DNA of 64,000 bases from Deinococcus koreensis (GCF_002901445.1 NZ_PPPD01000001.1:620001-684000), one strand, 5' to 3'. Numbered from the stretch's first letter, positions 17,254 through 32,610 are shown. Notes: a model not told the origin generated them from the letters alone. Numbers and translations: made by a program.

Positions 17254-18384
17254 TCAGGCCAACAGGCTCCAGACCGGCTGGCCGCCCACGTAGACCGCCT
17301 GCACATTCAGTGCCCGGTCGAGTACCACGACATCGGCGCGCTGCCCCACGGCCAGCTCGCCCCGGTCGCTCAGGCCCATGCTGCGGGCAGGCACGGCGCT
17401 GAGCATCCGGCTGGCTTCCGGCAGGGGAATCCCGGCCTGCACGGCCCTTCTGAGAGCCCCGTCGAGGGTCAGCAGGCTGCCGGCCAGCGAACCGTTCTCC
17501 AGGCGCGCGGCGCCGCCGCGCACCAGCACGCGCTGGCCACCCAGTTCGCTCTCGCCCTCCGCCTGTCCGGCGGCGCGCATGGCATCGGTGATCAGCAGCA
17601 CGCGTTCCGGGGCGGCGGCGCGGGCGAGCCGGAAGGAGGTGGGATGGACGTGCAGGCCGTCCAGAATCACCTCCAGAAAGGCGTGCGGGTCAGCCAGCAG
17701 CGCACCGGGGACGCCGGGTTCACGGCCCTCGATGCCCCCCATCGCGTTGAACAGGTGGGTGGCGCAGGTGCGGACGCCCGCCTCACGGAGCGCGGCGAGA
17801 AAGGCGCTGACGGTCTCGGCGTCGGCGCGGGTGTGGCCCACCCCGATCCGCACGCCGGCCCGGCCCAGGCTCAGCGCGGCCTCCAGCGCACCGGGCAGTT
17901 CGGGCGCGATGGTCACGGCCCGCACCACGTCCAGGGCCAGCACCTGCCTGATCAGCTCGGGCGTGGGCAGCAGCGTGTCCGGCGGCTGCGCGCCCAGTCG
18001 CTGCGGGCTGATGAAGGGGCCTTCCAGGTGGGCGCCGGGAATGTCGGGGCCGCCCGCCAGTGGCCCCCGTGCCCTGACCTCGTGCACCGCCTGCAGCGCC
18101 TGCAGCACGCCAGGCCAGGGATTCGTGACCGTCGTGGGATACAGCGTGGTCGTGCCGTGCCGGGCGTGGAAGCGGGCCAGCCGGCGCACCGCGTCGGCGC
18201 CGTCCATGGTGTCCGCCCCGTCGCCGCCGTGGACGTGAGTATCGATGAAGCCCGGCAGGATCAGCAGGCCCTCGGGCGCGTCTCCAGCGGGGATGACGGC
18301 CTGGATGGTGGAAGCGAATTCCAGCCGGCCGGGCCGGAGCTGATCTCCGGTCACGAGCTGGCCGCTCAGGGTGGATGCTGACAT
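17254..18384 (-). CDS. nagA: N-acetylglucosamine-6-phosphate deacetylase
   Basis: 376 residues, normal length. The metal-dependent amidohydrolase core shows LPGFIDTHVHGG, the metal-binding Glu in PGAHLEGPFISP, THLFNAM, DGLHVHP and the catalytic Asp in LLITDAM. It removes acetyl from GlcNAc-6-P in amino-sugar and peptidoglycan recycling. The ATG at 18384 follows GAGG; an upstream in-frame extension is proline-rich noise. A TATCCT box about 40 nt upstream suggests a leadered transcript. No nagB is adjacent. Confidence 0.93.
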   Translation of the reverse strand: MSASTLSGQLVTGDQLRPGRLEFASTIQAVIPAGDAPEGLLILPGFIDTHVHGGDGADTMDGADAVRRLARFHARHGTTTLYPTTVTNPWPGVLQALQAVHEVRARGPLAGGPDIPGAHLEGPFISPQRLGAQPPDTLLPTPELIRQVLALDVVRAVTIAPELPGALEAALSLGRAGVRIGVGHTRADAETVSAFLAALREAGVRTCATHLFNAMGGIEGREPGVPGALLADPHAFLEVILDGLHVHPTSFRLARAAAPERVLLITDAMRAAGQAEGESELGGQRVLVRGGAARLENGSLAGSLLTLDGALRRAVQAGIPLPEASRMLSAVPARSMGLSDRGELAVGQRADVVVLDRALNVQAVYVGGQPVWSLLA

Positions 18385-18527
18385 GCGAACCTCGGCAGGT
18401 GGGGGCGGGGGCGGACTCTCGCTGCAGGATAGTGATTCCGGAGCGCGGTAACTCCGGGGGGTTGGCCCTGCGGGCCGCCCGCACGTCCTCATCCCGTCCA
18501 GCCCCCTTTCCCTCCGGGCTGGTTTGC

Positions 18528-18533
18528 TAGGCT
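18528..18533 (+). promoter_or_regulatory. Leaderless -10 box of the aminotransferase gene
   Basis: TAGGCT lies exactly 6 nt before the ATG at 18540; there is no Shine-Dalgarno sequence. Confidence 0.6.
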
Positions 18534-18539
18534 GCCCGC

Positions 18540-19709
18540 ATGTGGGCTTCCAGACGAGCTTCAGGGGTACCCGGCAGCGTGTTCGCCCTGATGGACGCCG
18601 CCAAGGGGCGGGCGCGCGCCGCCGGCCTGCAGATCATCGACCTGAGCATCGGCTCCAGCGACCTGCACCCACCGGAGGCGGTGCTGGAGGCGCTGCGGGA
18701 GGCCACCCGCGACCCGGCCACCTACCGCTATCCGCTGTTCAGCGACACCCGCCCGCTGCGGGACGCGGCGGCCGGCTACCTGACGCGGCGCTTCGGGCTG
18801 ACCCTCGATCCCGACACCGAGGTGCTGCCGCTGATCGGCGCCCAGGAGGGACTGGCGAACCTGCTGCTGGCCGTGACCGATCCGGGCGACACCCTGCTGC
18901 TGCCCGATCCCTGCTACCCCCCTTACCTGGGCGCGGCGGCAGTGGCGGGGCTGAACGTGGTGACCCTGCCGCTGCGCCAGGAGCGGGACTTCCTGCCCGA
19001 TCTGGAGGCCGTGCCGGAGAGCGTGAAGCCGCGCGTGCTGCTGCTGAACTACCCCAACAACCCCACCTCGGCGGTGGCCGACCCGGCGTTCTTCGGGCGG
19101 GCGGCGGCGTGGTGCCGGGCGCACGGCACCCTGCTGATCCACGACCATCCCTACGCCGAGATGACCTTCGGAAGTTACCGGGCCCCCAGCGCGCTGGCCG
19201 CAAGTTCGGTGGGAGTCGTGGAGCTGCATTCGCTGAGCAAGACGCACCACATGGGCGGCTTCCGGGTGGGCTTCGCGGCCGGTGACCGGGACGCGCTCGC
19301 GGCGCTGGCCCGCGTCAAGGGCGCCATCGACTTCCACCCCTACCTGGGTATCCAGCGGGCGGCGGCCCTGGCCCTCTCGCTGCCGGACGACCGCAGCGGC
19401 GCCGAGACCTTCCAGGCCCGGCGCGACGCCCTGGTGCCCGCCCTGCGCGCGCTGGGCTGGGATGTGCCGCTGCCCCAGGCGAGCATGTACGTGTGGGCGC
19501 GGGTGCCGGGGCTGCGCGACTCGGTGGCCTACGCGGTGCGGGCCGCCGAGCGGACCGGCGTGGCCCTCAGCCCCGGCCGGGCCTTCGGCGCCCAGGGCGA
19601 GGGCTTCGTGCGTTTCGCCCTGATGCAGCCCCCGGAAGTGCTGGAGGCGGCGGCGCGGCGGCTGGCGGCGGTGCCCGTGGAGGCCCGGATGCCCGCCGCG
19701 ACGGACTGA
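18540..19709 (+). CDS. Class I/II pyridoxal-phosphate aminotransferase
   Basis: 389 residues with fold-type I features: [14 protein letters not shown] near the N-terminus, a nucleotide-like loop [29 protein letters not shown], the PLP lysine in [15 protein letters not shown] (about residue 232), and the substrate-binding Arg in [10 protein letters not shown]. It most resembles the LL-diaminopimelate / succinyldiaminopimelate aminotransferase branch, so lysine biosynthesis is possible; substrate assignment from sequence alone is weak. No neighbouring lysine genes. Confidence 0.85.
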   Translation: MWASRRASGVPGSVFALMDAAKGRARAAGLQIIDLSIGSSDLHPPEAVLEALREATRDPATYRYPLFSDTRPLRDAAAGYLTRRFGLTLDPDTEVLPLIGAQEGLANLLLAVTDPGDTLLLPDPCYPPYLGAAAVAGLNVVTLPLRQERDFLPDLEAVPESVKPRVLLLNYPNNPTSAVADPAFFGRAAAWCRAHGTLLIHDHPYAEMTFGSYRAPSALAASSVGVVELHSLSKTHHMGGFRVGFAAGDRDALAALARVKGAIDFHPYLGIQRAAALALSLPDDRSGAETFQARRDALVPALRALGWDVPLPQASMYVWARVPGLRDSVAYAVRAAERTGVALSPGRAFGAQGEGFVRFALMQPPEVLEAAARRLAAVPVEARMPAATD

Positions 19710-19743
19710 CGGCGGGCACCACACAGAGGCGACCGCTTTCCGG

Positions 19744-21693
<1,950 letters not shown>

Positions 21694-21968
21694 GGAGGCC
21701 TCCGGGGATGGGGATACTGGACGCGGGCCGCCGGCAGCGGGGTCTGGAGCACGGGGGCCAGGAGCAGAGGTGCGGTGTGGCCCCAATTTAGCGTGTCTCA
21801 GGTGGGACTCCGGCCGGTCGTCACCGCGGGGGTACTGAACCCGGTGTAAGGAGCAGGGAGCTGATATGGCGGCGGCGGGCCCGGCGGCCCGAGCCCAGGT
21901 CAGCACCTCCAGTCAGCACGCACCCCCCAGGCCGGCCGCCGGGAGGGTGCGGGAACGCTCGGGCTCGC

Positions 21969-23560
<1,592 letters not shown>

Positions 23561-23564
<4 letters not shown>

Positions 23565-23860
23565 CGCTGGGCCTCGGCGGCGAGGCGGTCGAAGGTGCGG
23601 GCCTTGACGATGTACACGTAGGCCATGATCCAGCCCATGGCGAACTCCGCGAAGGCGAACACGTAACCGAAGGTGACGTTGCCGAACACCTTGGTCGCCA
23701 TCAGCGGCTTGTTGTATCCGGCCAGGATCGGCAGGAGGAAATACAGCACCAGGAACAGCAGGGTCATGGACACCGTGAAGGAGTTGCGCTGGGCCACCAG
23801 CTCCTGGTAGGCCGCGTTGCGGACGGGCGGGGAACTGGACTGCGCCTGGGATACGGTCAT
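23561..23860 (-). CDS. DUF485 membrane protein
   Basis: 99 residues with two membrane helices (about 28-48 and 60-82), matching the DUF485 family that is regularly coupled to Act[22 protein letters not shown] is the signature segment. The ATG at 23860 has AGGAGG 4 nt upstream. Its role is unproven but probably accessory to the symporter. Confidence 0.88.
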
Positions 23861-24262
23861 ACGGCCTCCTGGAGCGGTGACTATGCAGAGGAAACGACGG
23901 GCTCGGGATCGTCGGGAACGGAATTGTATGAACTGCCGCAAGAGTAGGAGCCCCCTCCCCCAAAATCAATGAACTCGGTTCAGGAAGTTTGTCTCCGGCA
24001 GCTGGGCCCGGCCTCACCCTGGACGGCGTGCATGCCGCCGAGCCTGATGGCAGGGTCGTTTTCCGGCCCGCCCTTTCCCTGTGACTCCTGTCTAGACCAA
24101 CGGCGACATCGCGTGGATCTGTCTAGGGAACCCAGGGGCCGATCCGCAGCTGGGGTCAGGCTCCGGGCGCCCACCCCGCACCGGCTCCGCTGACCCCATC
24201 CCATCACCCGAATGGGGCCCCGTCTCCGGACAGCGGCCCGCTCAGCGCGTATGGTAGGAGCA
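23861..24262. other. Intergenic region between DUF485 and moaA
   Basis: No gene is seen. TACAAT on the minus strand (23928-23923), 60 nt before the DUF485 gene, is a likely -10 for the acetate operon, without a clear -35. A 9-bp inverted repeat TGGGGTCAG / CTGACCCCA (24151-24159, 24190-24198) and two TGTCTAG words (around 24090 and 24120) are of unknown meaning. Confidence 0.5.
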
Positions 24263-25270
24263 ATGCTCCTGGATCAGCTCGGCCGACCCCTGCGCGACCT
24301 GCGGATCAGCGTGACCGACCGCTGTAACCTGCGCTGTACCTATTGCATGCCGGCCGAGGTCTTCGGCCCGGAGTACGCTTTCCTGCCGCGCTCGGAGCTG
24401 CTGAGCTTCGAGGAAATCGAGCGGCTCGCGCGGGCCTTCGTCTCGCACGGGGTCAGCAAGCTGCGCCTGACCGGCGGCGAGCCCACCCTGCGACGCGATC
24501 TGCCCGAGTTGATCGCCCGGCTGGCCCGGCTAGGCGGCGTGGAGGATATCGCCCTGACCACCAACGGGCTGCTGCTGCCCCGTCTGGCCCCGGCCCTCAA
24601 GGCCGCCGGGCTGCACCGGGTCACCGTCAGCATCGACAGCCTCGATCCGGAGGTCTTCGGGCGTATGAACGGGCTGGGCATTCATCCCCAGAAGGTGCTG
24701 GACGGCATCGAGGCCGCCCTGCAGGCCGGACTAGGGGTCAAGATCAACACGGTGGTGCAGCGCGGCGTGAACGACGCCGGTCTGCGCGAGCTGTGGCTGG
24801 CGCTGCGCCAGAACGCGGTCGTCCGCTTCATCGAGTTCATGGACGTGGGGAACCACAACGGCTGGAACCTGGACAGTGTGGTGCCCTCGCGCGAGGTCAT
24901 GGCCCGCCTGAGTGCCGACGGCACCGGGGCCGAGTTCCAGCCGGTCAATCCCGACTACCGCGGCGAGGTGGCGGCCCGCTACCGCGCCGAGGGCAGTGAG
25001 ATCGGGCTGATCTCCTCGGTGACGGCGCCCTTCTGCGGCGACTGCTCCCGCGCCCGGCTCTCAGCCGTCGGGATGCTCTACACCTGCCTCTTCGCGGGCA
25101 CGGGCACCGATCTGCGGGGGCCCCTGCGCGGGGGCGCGACCGACCACGAACTGCGGACGCTGATCGGCGGGGTCTGGGGGGCGCGCCGAGACCGCTACAG
25201 CGAGGAACGCGGCGAGGCCACCCAGACCCCCCGCGCCGACAAGGTGGAGATGTCGCACATCGGGGGCTGA
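24263..25270 (+). CDS. moaA: GTP 3',8-cyclase (molybdenum cofactor biosynthesis MoaA)
   Basis: 335 residues. Radical SAM cluster C21-x3-C25-x2-C28 ([10 protein letters not shown]), [14 protein letters not shown] for SAM binding, the second Fe-S cluster [18 protein letters not shown], and the C-terminal GG needed for activity. It makes the cyclic pterin precursor from GTP. AGGAG lies just before the ATG at 24263; a second in-frame ATG at 24251 is possible. No other molybdopterin genes are nearby. Confidence 0.95.
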   Translation: MLLDQLGRPLRDLRISVTDRCNLRCTYCMPAEVFGPEYAFLPRSELLSFEEIERLARAFVSHGVSKLRLTGGEPTLRRDLPELIARLARLGGVEDIALTTNGLLLPRLAPALKAAGLHRVTVSIDSLDPEVFGRMNGLGIHPQKVLDGIEAALQAGLGVKINTVVQRGVNDAGLRELWLALRQNAVVRFIEFMDVGNHNGWNLDSVVPSREVMARLSADGTGAEFQPVNPDYRGEVAARYRAEGSEIGLISSVTAPFCGDCSRARLSAVGMLYTCLFAGTGTDLRGPLRGGATDHELRTLIGGVWGARRDRYSEERGEATQTPRADKVEMSHIGG

Positions 25271-25428
25271 CCCCGCGTGGTGCCGCCTCCTGCCTGCCCC
25301 GGGCCTGGGTGCCTCTGTTGTCCCCAGTGCTGGAACAGCCCAGACAACCTTGTGTACACTGGACACTAACCTTAAGATGGGCTAAAGCGCCGCCTCCAGA
25401 GGTTGGCAAGCGGCAAGTGGAGGGACGC

Positions 25429-26121
25429 ATGGCGAAGTACCCGCTCATCAAAAGCACCTTGAAGGAACGTCTGCTGGGTGGTCACTACACCGAAGGTCTC
25501 CCCCTCCCCAGCGAGCCGCAGCTGGCCCGTGAATTCGAGGTCTCGCGCATGACCGCCCGGCGCGCCATCGACGAGCTGGAGCGCGAGGGCTACGTGTACC
25601 GGGTGCAGGGTGCCGGCACCTTCCCGACCGGCAAACGCTTCCGGCAGGGCATGTTCCGGGTGCGCCCCTTCAAGGAGTGGGCCCGCCACCCCGATCACCG
25701 CACCACCGTGCTGCGCGCCATGCAGATCGAGGCCACGCCTGAGATCGCCATCGTGCTGCAGATCCAGCCGGGCGACCCGGTAATCTTCGTCCACCGCCTG
25801 CGCACCGCCGGGGACGAGGCGCTGGTCATCGAGAAGCGCTATATCAACGCCGCGCTGGTGCCGGGGCTGCTCGACCACAACCTGGGCGTGGAGAGCATCC
25901 ACGAGACCATGGTGACCCTGGGCGTGCCGCTGGCGCGCGTGGAACAGAACCTGGAGGCGGTCAATCTGCGCCAGGAGGAAGCCGACCTGCTGCGCGTGCC
26001 GCTGGGCACCGCCGCCTTCCTGCTGCGCCGCACCACCTACAGCGGTCAGAAGCGCGCCAGCTACGTGAACTACTGGGTACGAGGCGACCGCTACGCGTTT
26101 CAGGACACGTTTGAGCCATGA
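25429..26121 (+). CDS. GntR-family transcriptional regulator with UTRA domain
   Basis: 230 residues. N-terminal winged helix-turn-helix (LPSEPQLAREFEVSRMTARRAIDELEREGYVYRVQGAGTF is split as LPSEPQLAREFEVSRMTARR and AIDELEREGYVYRVQGAGTF), then a UTRA effector domain with VEQNLEAVNLRQEEADLLRV and LLRRTTYS near the end. UTRA domains bind sugars or related small molecules; the ligand is unknown. GGAGGG lies 5 nt before the ATG. The promoter region (25349-25380) carries GTGTACACTGGACACT, a possible self-operator. The stop codon overlaps a large palindrome. Confidence 0.9.
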   Translation: MAKYPLIKSTLKERLLGGHYTEGLPLPSEPQLAREFEVSRMTARRAIDELEREGYVYRVQGAGTFPTGKRFRQGMFRVRPFKEWARHPDHRTTVLRAMQIEATPEIAIVLQIQPGDPVIFVHRLRTAGDEALVIEKRYINAALVPGLLDHNLGVESIHETMVTLGVPLARVEQNLEAVNLRQEEADLLRVPLGTAAFLLRRTTYSGQKRASYVNYWVRGDRYAFQDTFEP

Positions 26122-26168
26122 GCTGTGGGCTATGAGCAACAGATTCTTTCGCTCATAGCCCACAGCTC
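26120..26168. repeat. 18-bp perfect palindrome over the GntR stop codon
   Basis: Arms of 18 bp, 26120-26137 and 26151-26168, are perfectly complementary (GAGCTGTGGGCTATGAGC and its complement) with a 13-nt loop. The left arm starts inside the TGA of the GntR gene. It has no T-run, so it is more likely a repeat element or RNA-stabilising hairpin than a classical terminator. Confidence 0.75.
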
Positions 26169-26173
26169 AGAGC

Positions 26174-26210
26174 CGAAGAAAAGCGCCGCCCCCATCAATG
26201 GAGGCGGCGC
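26174..26210 (-). terminator. Terminator of rpmI-rplT
   Basis: Read on the minus strand, GCGCCGCC (26210-26203) pairs with GGCGGCGC (26190-26183), extended by TCCA/TGGG, and is followed by TTTTCTTC. It lies 14 nt after the rplT stop. Confidence 0.85.
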
Positions 26211-26223
26211 ACCCTTGCTCTGC

Positions 26224-26577
<354 letters not shown>

Positions 26578-26582
26578 CTACT

Positions 26583-26783
<201 letters not shown>

Positions 26784-26857
26784 AAGCCCTCCTTGCTAGT
26801 CCAGTCGCGCTTCCTCGGGAAGGCTCCTGTCTGGGGTGCGGGCCGCTCCGCGTTGGA

Positions 26858-26889
<32 letters not shown>

Positions 26890-26894
26890 AGAGA

Positions 26895-26924
26895 ACTATA
26901 CGCGACCGGGGGGGAAGGGGGCAA
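26895..26924 (-). promoter_or_regulatory. rpmI-rplT promoter
   Basis: On the minus strand TTGCCC (26924-26919), 18 nt, TATAGT (26900-26895). Predicted leader of about 105 nt. Confidence 0.65.
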
Positions 26925-26955
26925 GGGGGCCAGGAGGCAGGACACCGGCGGCGAG

Positions 26956-27132
26956 TTACTTCCGCCCCGTCCGCTTGAGCGCTTCCAGCAGCCGGCCCAC
27001 CGCCTGCGCCACGCTCTCGGCCTCGCGGCGCACGTCCGGGTCGCGCGACAGGTGGCTCAGGCGGTCGGCGACCTGGCGGGCCGCGCCCAGGAGGGCCGTG
27101 GTCGGGCTGACCGGGCGGCGCGGATCGCTCAC
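26956..27132 (-). CDS. Small helical protein, 58 residues
   Basis: GTG start at 27132, TAA stop at 26956. The product begins MSDPRRPVSPTTALLGAARQ (GTG read as Met) and ends LLEALKRTGRK; the central part is an Ala/Arg-rich amphipathic helix. It starts 25 nt after the amylosucrase stop on the same strand, so it is probably co-transcribed. Codon use is strongly GC at third positions, as in real genes here. No family recognised. Confidence 0.6.
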   Translation of the reverse strand: MSDPRRPVSPTTALLGAARQVADRLSHLSRDPDVRREAESVAQAVGRLLEALKRTGRK

Positions 27133-27157
27133 CGCAGATCCCTCATCCGGTTCCCGC

Positions 27158-29089
27158 TCATAGGGTCATCGGAGCGGGCGTGAGCCACAGGGCGCGGTAC
27201 GGTTCCAGGGTGACTGTCGGCCGGTAGAGGCTCAGGCCGTTGCCGGTCAGGTGATCCTGAGCAAATTCGCCCAGCGCGTCGCGGAGCATGTGGGCCGGGA
27301 ACTGGATACGGTGTTCGCTGAAGTTGTAGACCGCCAGGAAGCGCCCGCGCGGGTGGTCGCGGCGCAGCAGCAGCACGCAGGGATCGGGGCTGTGCAGCGC
27401 CACCGACTCCACGCTGGCGTGCAGATGGGGCAGGCCCTGACGCACGCGGATCAAGTGCCGCAGCCCGGCGTTCACCTGTCCGGCGGGCGACGCGGGATCG
27501 GCCTGCACGGCCTCCGCCTTCGCCCAGTCCATGCGCGGGCGGTGAACCCAGCGGTTGTCGGCCGCGTGCTCGGGCGTGTCGCCATACCCTTCGTCGTTCA
27601 GCAGCGCGAGTTCGTCGCCCATGTAGAGCAGCGGCACCCCGCCGAAGCCCAGCACGACCGCGTGCGCCAGCAGCAGACGCCCCACCGCGTGGCTGGTGGC
27701 CACCTCATCCCCACTCTCCAGCGCCGCCTCCAGCCCCGCCAGACTGGCCCCGGAGCCGCTGATGCGCCGGTCGCCCGTATCCGGGTTGTACTGGAAGACC
27801 AGACCCCGCGCGAACGATCCCGGAAACTCGCCGCTGTAGAAGTCCGAGAGGAAGTGCCGGTGCGCCGCGCCGTCTAAGCCCACCCGCGCGGCGTCGGCGT
27901 CGGAGATGGCCCAGCCGATGTCGTCGTGGCAGCGCACGTACATGCCCCAGGTCGTGCTGGTCGGCTTGGGCGGAAAGGCCTGCAGGGCGGCCGTCATCAG
28001 CCGCACGTCGCGCGAGGCGAGGCTGCTCCAGATCTGCACCATCAGCGAGTTGTGGTAGGCCATGTCGCTGACCTTGCCGTGGTGCTCCCCGGTGCCCAGG
28101 TAGTGGATCAGGTCGGCGGGAGAGACGATCGCCTCGGCCTTGAAGGCCACGGCGGGCGCCACGATACGCGCACAGGCCCGCAGCGCCTGGGCCAGGTGAT
28201 GCACCTCGGGCTGGTTCTGCGAGTCGGTGCCCAGCCGCTTCCACATGAAGGCGATGGCGTCCAGCCGGAAGACCTCCACGCCGCGGTTGGCGAGATGCAG
28301 GATGATGTCCACGAACTCGCGGAACACGTCCGGGTTGCCCCAGTTCAGATCCCACTGGTAGGTGTTGAAGGTCGTCCACACCCACGCCCGGGCCGACTCG
28401 TTCCAGGTGAAGTTGCCGGGCGCGAACTCGGGGAAGACTTCGGGCAGGGTCTGCTCGTAGGCGTCGGGCACCGTGCGGTCGGGAAACAGGTGGAAGTAGT
28501 CGCGGTACTGCGGATCGCCGGCGCGGGCCCTGACCGCCCACTCGTGCTCCTGCGCCACGTGGTTGAGCACCAGATCGAGCACCAGGGATATCCCCCGGCC
28601 CCGCAGGTCGCGGGCCAGCGCGGACAGGTCGTCCATGCTGCCCAGGTCGTCCCGCACGGCGCGGTAGTCGGCAACAGCGTAGCCGCCGTCGTTCTCGCCG
28701 TCACGGGGCTTCAGGAGCGGCATCAGGTGGAGGTAGCGCACGCCCAGCCCAGTCAGATAGTCCAGGTGTTCACCCACGCCCTTCAGGGTGCCGGCGAAAC
28801 GGTCGGCGTAGGCGACGTAGCCGATCATCTCCGGCTCCTGCAGCCAGTCGGGGCGCAGCAGCCGGGCCTCGTCGAGCTTCTTCAGGTCGGCGGGGCGGGT
28901 GTGGAAGGCGTGCAGGAGCACCGGCAGCAGGTCGTCCAGCAGACGGGCGGTACGCTGCTCGCCGTAGACCGCGCGCAGGCTCCCTTGCAGATCGGGGCCG
29001 TAGCGATCCAGGCGCAGGAAGAAGGTATCGGCGTCGCGGTCGTCGTCGAAGGCCAGACGGAGCTGCGCGGCCAGCTCGGATTTCAGCAT
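27158..29089 (-). CDS. Amylosucrase (GH13_4)
   Basis: 643 residues, matching bacterial amylosucrases in length and layout. GH13 motifs: region [10 protein letters not shown], nucleophile D277 in [11 protein letters not shown], acid/base E319 in AFKAEAIVS, and the H-D pair in VRCHDDIGW (388-389). These match the N. polysaccharea enzyme with a small offset. It transfers glucose from sucrose onto an alpha-1,4-glucan and releases fructose. There is no signal peptide, so it acts in the cytoplasm. The message appears leaderless. Confidence 0.92.
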   Translation of the reverse strand: MLKSELAAQLRLAFDDDRDADTFFLRLDRYGPDLQGSLRAVYGEQRTARLLDDLLPVLLHAFHTRPADLKKLDEARLLRPDWLQEPEMIGYVAYADRFAGTLKGVGEHLDYLTGLGVRYLHLMPLLKPRDGENDGGYAVADYRAVRDDLGSMDDLSALARDLRGRGISLVLDLVLNHVAQEHEWAVRARAGDPQYRDYFHLFPDRTVPDAYEQTLPEVFPEFAPGNFTWNESARAWVWTTFNTYQWDLNWGNPDVFREFVDIILHLANRGVEVFRLDAIAFMWKRLGTDSQNQPEVHHLAQALRACARIVAPAVAFKAEAIVSPADLIHYLGTGEHHGKVSDMAYHNSLMVQIWSSLASRDVRLMTAALQAFPPKPTSTTWGMYVRCHDDIGWAISDADAARVGLDGAAHRHFLSDFYSGEFPGSFARGLVFQYNPDTGDRRISGSGASLAGLEAALESGDEVATSHAVGRLLLAHAVVLGFGGVPLLYMGDELALLNDEGYGDTPEHAADNRWVHRPRMDWAKAEAVQADPASPAGQVNAGLRHLIRVRQGLPHLHASVESVALHSPDPCVLLLRRDHPRGRFLAVYNFSEHRIQFPAHMLRDALGEFAQDHLTGNGLSLYRPTVTLEPYRALWLTPAPMTL

Positions 29090-29096
29090 GGGCTAC

Positions 29097-29102
29097 AGCA
29101 TA
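29097..29102 (-). promoter_or_regulatory. Leaderless -10 box of the amylosucrase gene
   Basis: TATGCT on the minus strand lies 7 nt before the ATG; no Shine-Dalgarno. Confidence 0.55.
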
Positions 29103-29240
29103 CGGTGAAAGTTGGAAGGGGTTCCATTCGCTGGATGGGACGATCACAGGAGGGTGCCGCACGGGATTAGCCCCAATCCTCAGCGGCTACCCGAAGACCG
29201 CCCGGAGCGTCCAGCTCTGCTCCCAGATCCGGTGGACAAC

Positions 29241-29273
29241 CAGAGAAGCGGGCCAGGATCGCTCCCGGCCCGC
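29241..29273 (-). terminator. Terminator of the alpha/beta hydrolase gene
   Basis: GCGGGCC / GGCCCGC stem (29273-29267 and 29254-29248 on the minus strand) followed by TTCTCT. Confidence 0.65.
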
Positions 29274-29299
29274 CCCTTCCTGCTCAACACTGCTCAGGT

Positions 29300-30136
29300 T
29301 CAGCGCTTTACGAAGTCCAGCAGCACCCGGTTGAACTCCTCCGCGTGGGTACTGTTCAGGCCGTGCGGGGCGCCCTTCATCACATGGAGTTCAGCATTCG
29401 GCTGATACTGCGGCACGCGCTGCCCGCTGGCCTCCAGCGGCACGATGCGGTCGGAATCGCCGTGGACGACGAGGGTCGGCACAGTCAGCTTGGCGAGGTC
29501 GGCGCGGAAGTCGGTGGTACCGAACGCCCGCACGCACTCCTGGCTGGCGACCGGGGACGCCTGCAGGTACATGGTGGCGGCGAAATCCAGGAATTCGTCG
29601 CCCAGCGCCGCGCCGTTCTCGTCCCAGTTCAGGAACTCCTTCGTGAAACCGGCCAGGAACTGCGGGCGGTTGGCGGCCACCTTCGCCATCATGCCCTCCA
29701 CGTCGGCCTCGGCCAGCCCCCCGTCCGGGTTGTCGGCCGTCTTGAGCAGGAAGGGCGCGATAGAGGCGACCAGCATGGCGCTGCGGAGGCGCTCGGTGCC
29801 GTACAGGCCGGCGTAGCGCGAGACCTCGCCGCCGCCCATCGAGAAGCCCACCAGCGTCACGTCGCGCAGGTCGAGGGCCCCCAGCAGGTCGTTCAGATCG
29901 GAGGCGAAGGTGTCGTAGTCGTAGCCCGTGGCGGTCTTGCCGGACTGGCCGAAGCCCCGCCGGTCGTAGGCGACGACCTGGTAGCCGGCGTGCCTCAGCG
30001 CGTCGATCTGCCTCTCCCACATGCGGCCCGACAGCGGCCAGCCGTGGATCAGCACCACCGGGCGGCCCTGCCCGTAAGTTTCGTAGTAGAGCTCGGTCGC
30101 GGGCGCGCGGGTGTGCTTCGTCTGGATGGTGGGCAT
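29300..30136 (-). CDS. Alpha/beta hydrolase, non-heme chloroperoxidase/arylesterase type
   Basis: 278 residues. Oxyanion motif VVLIHGWPLSGRMWERQ, nucleophile elbow GFSMGGGE (Ser at about residue 98), acid in VVHGDSDRIVP and catalytic His in GAPHGLN. This is the cofactor-free haloperoxidase/esterase branch; the natural substrate is unknown. The ATG at 30136 has AGGAGG 8 nt upstream; a longer frame to 30229 was rejected. Confidence 0.88.
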   Translation of the reverse strand: MPTIQTKHTRAPATELYYETYGQGRPVVLIHGWPLSGRMWERQIDALRHAGYQVVAYDRRGFGQSGKTATGYDYDTFASDLNDLLGALDLRDVTLVGFSMGGGEVSRYAGLYGTERLRSAMLVASIAPFLLKTADNPDGGLAEADVEGMMAKVAANRPQFLAGFTKEFLNWDENGAALGDEFLDFAATMYLQASPVASQECVRAFGTTDFRADLAKLTVPTLVVHGDSDRIVPLEASGQRVPQYQPNAELHVMKGAPHGLNSTHAEEFNRVLLDFVKR

Positions 30137-30300
30137 GGCGAAACCTCCTGCAGGGGGAATGAGGGCGTGTCCTGCACGGGCGCAGGCTGCTCTGGGGAAC
30201 CCGTTCGACGTCGAAGCGTGTAGACACACCCTATGACCTGGCGGCTCCGGTGGGCTGTGAACCGCCTTGACGAGACGCTGAACTTCCGCCGACCGGCAGC

Positions 30301-30331
30301 AGAAAGCGCCGACCCAGATGGCGTCGGCGCT
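30301..30331 (-). terminator. Terminator of the DUF2171 gene
   Basis: AGCGCCGAC / GTCGGCGCT 9-bp stem read on the minus strand, followed by TTTCT. Lies 26 nt past the gene's stop. Confidence 0.75.
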
Positions 30332-30357
30332 CGTCCATGCGACTCAGGCCAGGCGAC

Positions 30358-30624
30358 TCAGCTCAGGCTGCTGCGCTCGACGTTCAGGTATACAGCCACG
30401 TCGTCCATGCTCTCCACCTGCGAGAGCGGCACGTAATGGTGCTGGCCGTCCGGGGAATCCTTGCGGGTCAGCTTGATCTGCTCGCCCTCCAGATGATCGA
30501 CGGTGCCGACGTGCTCACCGTTGACGTCCCTGACCTGCAGGTGCTCTCCGCCCTGCTCCAGACGGGCCTTCAGATCTTGCGCGATGCGGTCGGTGATTTC
30601 GCCGGGCTGGGTGTTCTGGGTCAT
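30358..30624 (-). CDS. DUF2171 domain protein
   Basis: 88 residues. [20 protein letters not shown] and [20 protein letters not shown] match the PRC-barrel-like DUF2171 domain, with a short helical N-terminus. Such proteins are small, hydrophilic and of unknown role; in Deinococcus several copies are common. GACACT, a weak -10, lies 6 nt before the ATG. Confidence 0.8.
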   Translation of the reverse strand: MTQNTQPGEITDRIAQDLKARLEQGGEHLQVRDVNGEHVGTVDHLEGEQIKLTRKDSPDGQHHYVPLSQVESMDDVAVYLNVERSSLS

Positions 30625-30772
30625 GTCCCGAGTGTCGCCCCCGCCCCCTCCGATCCGATGACGGTCAGCTTCAGGCCACCGTTAGCCGACGTTGATCGAA
30701 TCGTTAGACGGCACAGATCGGCGGCCCATCCAGCGATCTCACCCCCTCCCGCCGACCTGTCACCGGCCCCGC

Positions 30773-30778
30773 TATCAT
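30773..30778 (+). promoter_or_regulatory. Leaderless-type -10 box of proS
   Basis: TATCAT 8 nt before the ATG at 30787; no Shine-Dalgarno is present. Confidence 0.5.
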
Positions 30779-30786
30779 GGCCGGCG

Positions 30787-32274
<1,488 letters not shown>

Positions 32275-32309
32275 GGGTCGGCAGGACGGAACAGCACTCA
32301 CAACTGATC

Positions 32310-32610
32310 ATGTAGCTCCTCCAGGGTGTCCTCGGCCTCAGCCCCGCGCTGTCCGGGGGCACGCTGCTATGGCGGCGGCGCGTGTGGCCGCGCACTCGTT
32401 CGTGGTGGGGCCTGGATGACGTGTTGGGCGTCGTCTGCATCCAGCTGACGTTCGATTTCGTAGCTCTTCTTGAGCTGCACTTGGACATCCGGGAGAGACC
32501 GCAGGGCAGACTTCCGGGTCGCCGTGCAGGTCTGGACGGTGATGGCCCTCGTGCTGGCCGGACTGCTGGTGGCGCTGCGGCGTGTATGGTTCCCCCTTCG
32601 TCCCACCTGA
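32310..32610 (+). pseudogene. Degraded small membrane-protein gene
   Basis: ATG at 32310 is followed at once by TAG (32313), and then an open frame reads LLQGVLGLSPALSGGTLLWR and LDDVLGVVCIQLTFDFVALL, both membrane-like. Around 32490 the coherent reading moves by one base to FRVAVQVWTVMALVLAGLLV ending RRVWFPLRPT and TGA at 32610. Together these look like one protein of about 95 residues with three membrane helices, broken by a nonsense codon and a frameshift. No parent family was identified. Confidence 0.45.

Noticed and set aside
30337..30786. N-terminal extension of ProS by 150 codons
   Set aside because: It overlaps the DUF2171 gene on the other strand and lacks homology to ProS; the family N-terminus fits ATG 30787.
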